NCBI GenBank assembly: GCA_021156265.1
Contig: JAJNBR010000050.1
Location: 1-12,836 of the forward strand
Length of the DNA stretch: 12,836 nt
Source: Flavipsychrobacter sp.
GTDB lineage: Bacteria; Bacteroidota; Bacteroidia; Chitinophagales; Chitinophagaceae
Reading direction: 5' to 3'
The position numbers and the translations under genes were made by a program. Position 1 is the stretch's first letter. Every line of letters starts with the position of its first letter. Below are positions 1-6,175 of this stretch, one piece after another. The notes beneath the pieces are model-generated. The model did no database searches, was not told the DNA's origin, and worked only from the letters and a program-made list of their open reading frames with translations.

Positions 1-1
1 T

Positions 2-33
2 AAAAAGCAAGAGGCGCTTTTAGCGCCTCTTGT
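2..33 (-). terminator. Rho-independent terminator of rarA
   Basis: An 11-bp perfect inverted repeat (arms 8-18 and 22-32, GC-rich core GAGGCGC/GCGCCTC) encloses a 3-nt loop. Read on the minus strand it follows the rarA stop codon after only 3 nt and is itself followed by a run of five T (plus-strand A at 2-6). This is a textbook intrinsic terminator for the minus-strand transcript. The plus strand has no comparable T tract after the hairpin, so it looks one-directional. Confidence 0.9.
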
Positions 34-35
34 TA

Positions 36-1304
36 TTAATAGCCATACTTATCTTTCCAACAGTGTTTTAAATAATCGCGCAGCCGTGCTTCCGTTGCGT
101 TGTTGCCGGGGTCATACAACTTGGTCCCCGCTATCTTTTCCGGCAAAAATTCCTGGTCAACAAAATTACCGGGGTAATCGTGCGCATACTTATAGCCTTT
201 ACCGTAATCCATTTTTTTCATCAGCCCCGTAGGTGCATTTCGAATTGGCAGCGGCACGGGCAGATCTCCCGTTTTGTTCACCAGCGATTGGGCGTGGTTG
301 ATGGCCATGTACGAGGCGTTGCTCTTGGCTGATGATGCGAGATACGTAGCGCACTGCGAAAGAATAATACGTGATTCCGGCCAGCCTATCAATTCTACCG
401 CCTGGAAGGCCGTAGTGGCCAGCAGCAATGCATTGGGATTGGCATTGCCTATATCTTCGCTCGCCAGTATCACCAAACGTCGGGCAATGAACTTAGCGTC
501 TTCGCCACCTTCTATCATCCGGGCCAGCCAATAAACTGCGGCATTGGGATCGCTGCCGCGAATGGATTTAATAAAGGCAGAAATAATATCGTAGTGTTGC
601 TCGCCGGTCTTATCGTACAGGGCCATTTTGTTCTGTACAACGTCCTGCACAATATCATTGGTCACCACTGTCACCCCATCAGGCATAGACGAGGCAATAA
701 GTTCCACCAGGTTCAGCAGTCTGCGTGCATCACCGCCGCTTAATTGTATCAACGCTTCCCACTCGCCGATGGTAACACCCTGCCCTTTCAACCATTCGTC
801 TTTTTCCAGTGCCTGGTTCACCAGTTCCATCAGGTGTTCTTCAGTAAGGGGTTTCAGCACGTATACCTGGCTCCTGCTCAGCAAGGCGCTGATCACCTCG
901 AAAGACGGATTTTCGGTGGTAGCGCCTATCAGGGTAATGATACCCTTTTCCACGGCGCCCAGCAGGCTGTCTTGTTGCGCCTTGTTGAACCGGTGAATTT
1001 CGTCTATAAATAATAAGGCGTGCCCGGCCTTTCTTGCCTGTTCTATCACCGCCCGCACGTCCTTCACACCGCTGTCTATGGCGCTGAGGGTGAAGAACGG
1101 AATATTCAACGAACGCGCAATGATCTGCGCAAGCGTGGTTTTCCCCACCCCGGGAGGCCCCCAGAAAATGATGGAATGTGCCTTGCGGCTCTGGATCATT
1201 TGCTCCAGTACCTTGCCCGGTCCTACTAAATGTTCCTGTCCGATAAATTCCTCCAGGTTTTTTGGCCGCATGCGTTCGGCCAATGGTATTTGCTTTAGTG
1301 CCAT
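36..1304 (-). CDS. rarA: Replication-associated recombination protein A (RarA/MgsA), AAA+ ATPase
   Basis: This is a cytoplasmic AAA+ ATPase of the clamp-loader clade, related to E. coli RarA/MgsA and eukaryotic WRNIP1/Mgs1. The family acts at stalled replication forks and binds SSB and DNA ends. Visible motifs are the Walker A box GPPGVGKT (residues 49-56), Walker B LLFIDEIHRFN (97-107), sensor 1 GATTENPSF (127-135) and an LLSR arginine-finger segment (141-144). The C-terminal half carries the family's typical ISAFIKSIRGSDPNAAVYWLARM and EDIGNANP regions, the latter part of the tetramerisation domain. At 422 aa it is close to the usual length (about 420-450). The start ATG gives the conserved N-terminus with PLAERMRP before the LEEFIGQ helix. 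It is divergent from the thioredoxin-like gene across 43 bp and ends at a strong terminator. It appears monocistronic and intact. Confidence 0.97.
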   Translation of the reverse strand: MALKQIPLAERMRPKNLEEFIGQEHLVGPGKVLEQMIQSRKAHSIIFWGPPGVGKTTLAQIIARSLNIPFFTLSAIDSGVKDVRAVIEQARKAGHALLFIDEIHRFNKAQQDSLLGAVEKGIITLIGATTENPSFEVISALLSRSQVYVLKPLTEEHLMELVNQALEKDEWLKGQGVTIGEWEALIQLSGGDARRLLNLVELIASSMPDGVTVVTNDIVQDVVQNKMALYDKTGEQHYDIISAFIKSIRGSDPNAAVYWLARMIEGGEDAKFIARRLVILASEDIGNANPNALLLATTAFQAVELIGWPESRIILSQCATYLASSAKSNASYMAINHAQSLVNKTGDLPVPLPIRNAPTGLMKKMDYGKGYKYAHDYPGNFVDQEFLPEKIAGTKLYDPGNNATEARLRDYLKHCWKDKYGY

Positions 1305-1347
1305 ACAATTAGCAAATCATTTTAAAGTAAATGCCTAAATTCGCTCC
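1305..1347. promoter_or_regulatory. Compact divergent promoter region, rarA / thioredoxin-like gene
   Basis: All signals for two divergent genes must fit into 43 bp or extend into the coding regions. On the plus strand TAAATTCG (1336-1343) matches the Bacteroidota -7 consensus TAnnTTTG at all but one fixed position and lies 4 nt before the ATG. On the minus strand TACTTTAA (1329 down to 1322) matches four of six fixed positions, 17 nt before rarA. I see no clear TTTG -33 element for either. Assignment rests on motif matching only. Confidence 0.4.
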
Positions 1348-1893
1348 ATGCGCAAGTTACTAATCATTACCTGCCTGTTGGGCACCGTGTTTATCGCATT
1401 CGGGCAAAAGAAGAAGAAAAACAGGAAGGAAAAGGAAGCTGCGGCTGCAGTTGTCGACAGCTCGATCAATTATAAGAAACTGGGGGCCCCTATGCCTGCT
1501 ATCAGGATGATAACGGCAGACAAAAAAGTGCTTACGGACAAAGACTTGGCCAACGACGCCAGCCTCTTTGTCATTATGTTCAATCCTACCTGCGGTCACT
1601 GCCAGGACGAAACGCGCCTGATAGGTGAACACATCAGCCAGTTCAAGAAGACGAAAGTTATACTGCTGGCTTCCCCGAATATGGAAACCATGCTGAGCTT
1701 TTTTGAGGCCACGACAAATGTATCTAAGTACTACCCCACCATGCAGGTAGGGTTGGATAGCGCAGATTTTATTATTAAAACCTTTGGCTACGAAGCACTC
1801 CCCCAGATAAACATTTATGATAAGGACAGGAAGCTGGTCAAGGTCTTTAACGGCGACGTGCCGATGAAAGATCTCACACCTTATATAGAGTAA
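1348..1893 (+). CDS. Exported thioredoxin-fold (TlpA/redoxin-like) protein
   Basis: This is a probable periplasmic thiol-disulfide oxidoreductase or redoxin of 181 aa. A hydrophobic signal peptide (residues 1-19) ends in AFG-Q, so cleavage near residue 20 is expected. It is followed by a strongly basic, lysine-rich stretch (21-29) and a short Ala run. The thioredoxin fold spans about 44-175. A beta strand (LFVIMFNPT) leads into the redox motif CGHC (82-85), and the cis-proline is in EALPQINIYD (P152), followed by the usual YDKDRKLVKVFNG strand-turn-strand. The family reduces or isomerises disulfides, or serves as a redox partner for membrane or secreted proteins; the actual partner is unknown. 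It stands alone as a transcription unit, divergent from rarA and convergent with a membrane protein. A lipoprotein is unlikely because there is no cysteine at the cleavage site. Confidence 0.88.
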   Translation: MRKLLIITCLLGTVFIAFGQKKKKNRKEKEAAAAVVDSSINYKKLGAPMPAIRMITADKKVLTDKDLANDASLFVIMFNPTCGHCQDETRLIGEHISQFKKTKVILLASPNMETMLSFFEATTNVSKYYPTMQVGLDSADFIIKTFGYEALPQINIYDKDRKLVKVFNGDVPMKDLTPYIE

Positions 1894-1938
1894 AAGAACC
1901 AGGCACGGCTCCTTTCACAGATGCCGACCTTGATAGGG

Positions 1939-1988
1939 TAAAAAAGAGAGCGTAGCTTACTTCTTAGTTAACTACGCTCTCTTTTTTA
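1939..1988. terminator. Bidirectional intrinsic terminator overlapping the 3' end of a gene
   Basis: A perfect 17-bp inverted repeat (arms 1939-1955 and 1972-1988, core GAGAGCGTAG) is flanked inward by a 16-nt loop. Each arm ends in a run of six A or six T, so either strand yields a hairpin with a terminal U tract. It lies 45 bp after the thioredoxin-like stop and serves the convergent pair. The right arm lies inside the coding sequence of the minus-strand membrane protein, encoding its last residues (KKESV), and that gene's stop codon (1964-1966) is in the loop. Confidence 0.9.
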
Positions 1989-2437
1989 ATATAGTCACGC
2001 AACTTGCGTACATAATCAAAATAACCTGCCTCCATTCGCATCCAGAATATCACGAATATAGCCAGACTGATGCCTGCCAGTGTATAAGTGAAGTTCAGGT
2101 ACTCCTGCTGGCCAAAGATGTAGAAACCTATAGCTGCAATCAGCATGAAGGTGCAGAAGATAACGATAAGCATCGGGCCACCCGAATCGATCTTGCGCAT
2201 TTTAGAGTTGATAACGACTTGCGTCTTGTCCCCCTTGCCCTTTAACTCAACATGAGTAATAGGCAGCGTTTTGATGTTCGTCTCCTGCTCTGCATGCGGA
2301 ATGATGCGAAGCATGCGGTCTTTTTCTGAGACCTCGAAGTCCATGTTATGTACTTTTACATGTTTGCCGATCAGGCGACCCTTAATGGCCTCCGCTGGCA
2401 TCGACGAATTGTACCGATAAGTTCTTGAGAAGATCAT
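1964..2437 (-). CDS. Two-TM membrane protein of unknown function
   Basis: I do not recognise this 157-aa protein. The N-terminal 85 or so residues are soluble and mixed alpha/beta, with basic patches. Two hydrophobic segments follow, at about 88-109 (PMLIVIFCTFMLIAAIGF) and 116-133 (TLAGISLAIFVIFW), separated by a short GQQEYLN turn. A basic and acidic amphipathic tail (YFDYVRKLRDYIKKE) ends the protein. Both termini are probably cytoplasmic, giving an inner-membrane hairpin. I chose the ATG at 2437; an in-frame GTG two codons upstream (2443) is the alternative. It is transcribed alone, with a candidate promoter upstream, and its last codons form one arm of the terminator. Expression looks real given the promoter and terminator. 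It could be a small stress or housekeeping membrane protein, but no function can be assigned. Confidence 0.75.
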   Translation of the reverse strand: MIFSRTYRYNSSMPAEAIKGRLIGKHVKVHNMDFEVSEKDRMLRIIPHAEQETNIKTLPITHVELKGKGDKTQVVINSKMRKIDSGGPMLIVIFCTFMLIAAIGFYIFGQQEYLNFTYTLAGISLAIFVIFWMRMEAGYFDYVRKLRDYIKKESVVN

Positions 2438-2473
2438 AGGCACTTTTTTATATAGTTAAGAACTGAATTTTAT

Positions 2474-2505
2474 GAAAGTTAAGTACAAATTTTCCCTTAT
2501 ACAAC
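2474..2505 (-). promoter_or_regulatory. Candidate Bacteroidota promoter for the two-TM protein gene
   Basis: On the minus strand GTTG (2505-2502), then a 20-bp spacer, then TAACTTTC (2481-2474) resembles the phylum's -33 TTTG / -7 TAnnTTTG arrangement with one mismatch in each box. The -7 box ends about 36 nt before the ATG, a reasonable leader length. Motif matching only. Confidence 0.45.
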
Positions 2506-2559
2506 AGCCAAAATCAATATTTGCCCTAACGTTTATAAATAGTAACGCAATATGTATGC

Positions 2560-2578
2560 CAGTGTGGAAAACACACTG
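2560..2578. other. Intergenic hairpin
   Basis: A 7-bp perfect inverted repeat CAGTGTG / CACACTG surrounds a GAAAA loop, in the middle of the AT-rich 236-bp gap between the DUF4175-like gene and the two-TM protein gene. Neither side has a strong T run, so it is not an obvious intrinsic terminator. It could be an operator-like dyad, an RNA processing hairpin in the 3' region of the DUF4175-like transcript, or chance. Confidence 0.35.
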
Positions 2579-2644
2579 ATTGTCAATAACTTATATAAAA
2601 TCTATGCCACCAACTTTAATGTTATTTTAATTCAAATTGTTGAA

Positions 2645-2672
2645 AATTATTTTTGTAATTCAAAAAATAATT
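2645..2672 (-). terminator. Possible weak AT-only terminator of the DUF4175-like gene
   Basis: Arms AATTATTTTTG (2645-2655) and CAAAAAATAATT (2661-2672) pair with one bulged A around a 5-nt loop, 7 nt after the minus-strand stop codon. A short T run follows on that strand. The stem is nearly all A-T, so stability is poor; no better terminator is visible for this long gene. Confidence 0.3.
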
Positions 2673-2679
2673 CCATATA

Positions 2680-5600
2680 TTATTTTGTCCCAATGAGCTG
2701 GTAGTATTGCTCCACCATGTCGCGGTAGTATGGTTTGAGCTGCGGAGGGACTGTTTTGTATAACTCTAAAAGTTGCTGCCTGTCTTTGACATATTTCTGC
2801 AATTCCGCAGGCATGGTGCGCGCAACATCTTCCGCCGATTTTGATGAACGTTTGTCATCCTGCTCCTGTTCCCTCAGCGACTTTTCAGCCTGAAGCAAAC
2901 GGGTAAGTATTTCTTTCTGCCTGGCCAGCAATTCCGCACTCATGCGCTTATTCACAAGGTCGGTTTCGTTGCGGTCCATCTGTTGTTGCAGCTCCTGCAA
3001 TTCTTTAGCATTGCCCAGGCCCTGGCTATTCAGTAAGCGGTTTACTTCTTGCAATTGCCTGCGAACGGCAGCTTGTTGTTCTGCCATCTTAGCCAGTTGT
3101 TCTGCATCGCCGTATTCACCGTTGTCGCCGGCGCCACCGCGCTGTTTGTCTTCTTTGCCGCCTTGTCCATCCTGACCTTGTTCTCCTTGCTCTCCTTGCT
3201 GTTTGCCCTGTTGTGCACCTTTCATTTGCTGCATGGCATCACCCAGTTGTTTTTGCTTCGTGATGACGTCACTCAACTGGTCGCCTGCACCCTGCGATGG
3301 ATTTTTACCGCCCGGCATAGAGCAACTGCCTGCCTGTCCTCCTTGTTGCTGACTTTGTTGCGCCAGCAGGTTAGAGAGCAGTTCGTTCAGCATCAGGGCC
3401 AGGTTGTTTGTATGCGTCATTACATACTGCTGCCGGGTGGAAGCCTCGGGTATACGACGGTTCTCCAAACCTTCCGCCGCCGCTGCCATATTTTTCTCCA
3501 GCTCGGTTGTTTCCTTATTTACTGTAGGCGCTAACTGGAACAGGCGCTTGCTCAACATAAATAAACTATCGCGTATCATGCGCGAGTTGTTGTGCAACCT
3601 GGTTTGCTCTTTCTCGTTGGCCAGGTAGGTCGCGCTGGCAGCAGAAGTGCTTTGCACATTCTTCATCAGCTTCTCCTGGTCGAACGAAAGACGCATAAGA
3701 TTGGTCAGCAGCTGCCTTGTAGCACGTATATCTATCTGCAATTGCTGCGCACTGATGCCGCCGGCCATTTTTTGCATGCTTGTAGCCATTTTCTGCAGGT
3801 TTTGCTTGGCCTGGTTTTGAGATTGCCCGGCTTTGCCCTTCTGCCCTTTGCTCAGCTCCTGCTTGCTGTCCTCCATTTGGTCAGAGGCTTTCTTACCATC
3901 TTTCTGCATCTCGCTAAAATCCGGTTTCTGCTGCGTTTCTTTACCTTCTTCCTGCATCTCTTTCAGGTCTTTGGTAAGGGCTTCGTCCAGTTGCTTTTTC
4001 AGATCATCCTGCTCTTTTTTCAAGGCATCATTATCTTTCTGTCCCTTCTCTGTATCCTTCTGAATATCATCCTGCTTCTGGGCCATCTCGCTCATCTTAT
4101 TGGCCATGTCTTCCAGTTTCATCTGCATCTCCAGTGTCTTTATTAACGCTGCAAGACGGGACATATCCATATTAAATAGCTTATTGTCCTGCTCCAGCTG
4201 CTTCATAGCTTTGAAGGCCTGGTCCTTATTCATTTTCTGCATCAGTTCCTGCAGGCGCTTCATTTGTTCGGTCAGCTCCTTGTTCAACAGGTTATCCATC
4301 TGTTTCTCAAGCGCAGCCTGTTTTTCTTTTACGTCTTCACTGTATTTCTTTTGCGCGCTTTGCTGGCGTCGCTCTTCCATACGCTTCTTCACAGCCTCAA
4401 GCTTGTTCTTCAGTTGCTCCTGCGATTTGGCAAGTTCTTGCAGCGAGTTTTGCTGCTCCCAGTCCATTTCACTGGTCTGAAGCATTTTACTTTGCAGGTC
4501 TTTATACTCGTTCTGCAGCTCCTTCATCTGTTCAGCGCTCTTGCTCATGCCGGAGTTGATCTGTTCCGCGTTGGCATTGATGGCAGAATCGAGCTGCTGA
4601 GGGTTATACATATGATAAGCCATCACTTCGCTGCGCGAAGCTTTGCTACCATGCACGCCGTCATTATCCCATGCCTCAACGAAATAAGTGATCTTTTGCC
4701 CCGGTTGCAGGTTCAGCACACCGACATCGAAATAGTGTTGAAATGTAGTGAGTGCACCACCCGTATTATTCAATGGTATGCTTTTCCGGGCAATAGTCTT
4801 ATTATCGGTGCCTACTACCTGGTAATGGAACAATACTTTGGTGATGGCATAGTCATCGCCTGCTGTGCCATTCATTAATATCTGCTTGCCGGATACCGTA
4901 TCACGGAATTCCTGCAGCTGTATCAGCGGATATTCATCAGGTATCACCTTCACATTGTACTGGTAGCTGTCGGCAACCGCCGTTTGTTTGTTACGCAGTA
5001 TAAGCGTGTAGGTGGTATCGCCCATAAAACGATAATTCGAGGCGAACATGCTCGATCGTTTTGGCAGCGCTACCGGCTCGCCGTCGCCCAGCTTTATTGT
5101 TGCTTCGTCAGTGTGCTCGGCGATAAATGCGATACTTACCAGCGTGCCTGCAGGCAGGGTCATATCACCCAGGCTGGTGCGGGTTTCGTCTTTCCGGCCT
5201 GTATAGCCCGGATAATCTATTTCTACCTTGAATGCCTTAAGCACCGGCTTCTGAACAACCTTCAGCGTATGCGGTTTTGAGTAAAAACCCGCAGCGAACA
5301 ACCTGAAATCAAGAGCCTCAGTTATATTCCTGAAAGTATATTTGAAGGTTTCTTTATCAACTTGCTGCATGGTCAGCTTGTCGCCGTTTACATCTACCGA
5401 CATTTCTGCAGGCAACGTATTGCCCTTTACTTTTACGAACAAGGTATAATCGCTGTTGCGCACCGCCCGCAAAGGATCGTTGACCACAACGAACTGGAAT
5501 GGAGCGGGTTTTTCAAATTCTTTTGTAGGCTGCAAGAGGCGCGAAGACGCTTCGCTGAATATATTAGGGGCTACGACCATCAGCAATACCATCACCAGTA

Positions 5601-6087
5601 CCAATGGCAACAGGTAAGGCAGGAAACGCTTGTTACGAGAAAGATCGACGGCAGTAGTAATAGGTATTACAGAAAGCTGGCCAGCCTTTTGGTTGATACT
5701 GGCTTCTATCAGTTCACGACTGGTATGCGATTCGTGCTGCTTTTTCAGCTGCAGTATGTTCAGTAACTTATCGCTTATTTCGGGAAAGTGCTTACCTACA
5801 ATAACCGCTGCTTGCTCATGGCTGATCGTATGCCCCAGGCGGTTCATTTTCGAGATCGGTATGATGATCCAGGCCACCAGTGCAGCTGTACCCAGCACCA
5901 CGAAAGCCGACAGGATGGTCACCTTCAGCCATACGGACATATACAGGAAATACTCACCGATACTAACGGCAAGTATGTAAAACAGCAAACATATAAGCAG
6001 CACCAACGCACCTCTTATTACCTGGTTTGCATAATATTTTCGTATAAACGCATCCAGCCGGGATATAAGCCAATCGTAATTATTCAT
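2680..6087 (-). CDS. DUF4175-like large membrane-anchored coiled-coil protein
   Basis: This 1135-aa protein resembles the DUF4175 family by architecture and by its N-terminal region; its biochemical role is not established. Residues 26-44 and 54-77 form two membrane helices, and a third lies at about 155-173 (FLPYLLPLVLVMVLLMV). Residues 190-495 look beta-rich and extracytoplasmic, like tandem Ig-type domains (for example ITYFVEAWDNDGVHG). From about 505 to 790 the protein is almost pure charged helix rich in Q, K, E and M, expected to be coiled coil. A helical section (about 790-930) is followed by a low-complexity G/Q/N-rich linker near 935-995 and a final helical segment reaching the C-terminus. 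The likely picture is an envelope-spanning structural or scaffold protein. The start ATG lies 10 nt after a perfect TAAATTTG box. It is a single gene, divergent from mutS2. No frameshift is seen across 3.4 kb. Confidence 0.8.
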   Translation of the reverse strand: MNNYDWLISRLDAFIRKYYANQVIRGALVLLICLLFYILAVSIGEYFLYMSVWLKVTILSAFVVLGTAALVAWIIIPISKMNRLGHTISHEQAAVIVGKHFPEISDKLLNILQLKKQHESHTSRELIEASINQKAGQLSVIPITTAVDLSRNKRFLPYLLPLVLVMVLLMVVAPNIFSEASSRLLQPTKEFEKPAPFQFVVVNDPLRAVRNSDYTLFVKVKGNTLPAEMSVDVNGDKLTMQQVDKETFKYTFRNITEALDFRLFAAGFYSKPHTLKVVQKPVLKAFKVEIDYPGYTGRKDETRTSLGDMTLPAGTLVSIAFIAEHTDEATIKLGDGEPVALPKRSSMFASNYRFMGDTTYTLILRNKQTAVADSYQYNVKVIPDEYPLIQLQEFRDTVSGKQILMNGTAGDDYAITKVLFHYQVVGTDNKTIARKSIPLNNTGGALTTFQHYFDVGVLNLQPGQKITYFVEAWDNDGVHGSKASRSEVMAYHMYNPQQLDSAINANAEQINSGMSKSAEQMKELQNEYKDLQSKMLQTSEMDWEQQNSLQELAKSQEQLKNKLEAVKKRMEERRQQSAQKKYSEDVKEKQAALEKQMDNLLNKELTEQMKRLQELMQKMNKDQAFKAMKQLEQDNKLFNMDMSRLAALIKTLEMQMKLEDMANKMSEMAQKQDDIQKDTEKGQKDNDALKKEQDDLKKQLDEALTKDLKEMQEEGKETQQKPDFSEMQKDGKKASDQMEDSKQELSKGQKGKAGQSQNQAKQNLQKMATSMQKMAGGISAQQLQIDIRATRQLLTNLMRLSFDQEKLMKNVQSTSAASATYLANEKEQTRLHNNSRMIRDSLFMLSKRLFQLAPTVNKETTELEKNMAAAAEGLENRRIPEASTRQQYVMTHTNNLALMLNELLSNLLAQQSQQQGGQAGSCSMPGGKNPSQGAGDQLSDVITKQKQLGDAMQQMKGAQQGKQQGEQGEQGQDGQGGKEDKQRGGAGDNGEYGDAEQLAKMAEQQAAVRRQLQEVNRLLNSQGLGNAKELQELQQQMDRNETDLVNKRMSAELLARQKEILTRLLQAEKSLREQEQDDKRSSKSAEDVARTMPAELQKYVKDRQQLLELYKTVPPQLKPYYRDMVEQYYQLIGTK

Positions 6088-6097
6088 AGTAGTCTAC

Positions 6098-6105
6098 CAA
6101 ATTTA
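6098..6105 (-). promoter_or_regulatory. -7 promoter box for the DUF4175-like gene
   Basis: The minus strand reads TAAATTTG, a perfect match to the Bacteroidota -7 consensus TAnnTTTG, ending 10 nt before the ATG at 6087. That predicts a very short leader. No clear TTTG -33 element lies 17-23 nt further upstream. Confidence 0.55.
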
Positions 6106-6145
6106 CCATAAAGAATGCTATAGAATCCTTAAATTTTCCTATACG

Positions 6146-6153
6146 TACATTTG
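6146..6153 (+). promoter_or_regulatory. -7 promoter box for mutS2
   Basis: TACATTTG perfectly matches the Bacteroidota -7 consensus TAnnTTTG and ends 22 nt before the mutS2 ATG. A -33 TTTG is not evident. It lies 40 bp from the oppositely oriented -7 box of the DUF4175-like gene in the same 88-bp gap. Confidence 0.55.
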
Positions 6154-6175
6154 CATTTCAGATGAGGTTAGCTAT

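Noticed and set aside
841..1308. 155-codon minus-strand ORF overlapping the start of rarA
   Set aside because: It is rarA sequence in a shifted frame; the translation is G/R/H-rich without family motifs, while the rarA frame has all AAA+ motifs.
3049..4878. Several plus-strand ORFs of 75-204 codons antisense to the DUF4175-like gene
   Set aside because: They mirror the Q/K/E-rich coiled-coil codons read in reverse (giving L/F/C-rich proteins), overlap each other in different frames and have no promoter or initiation context.
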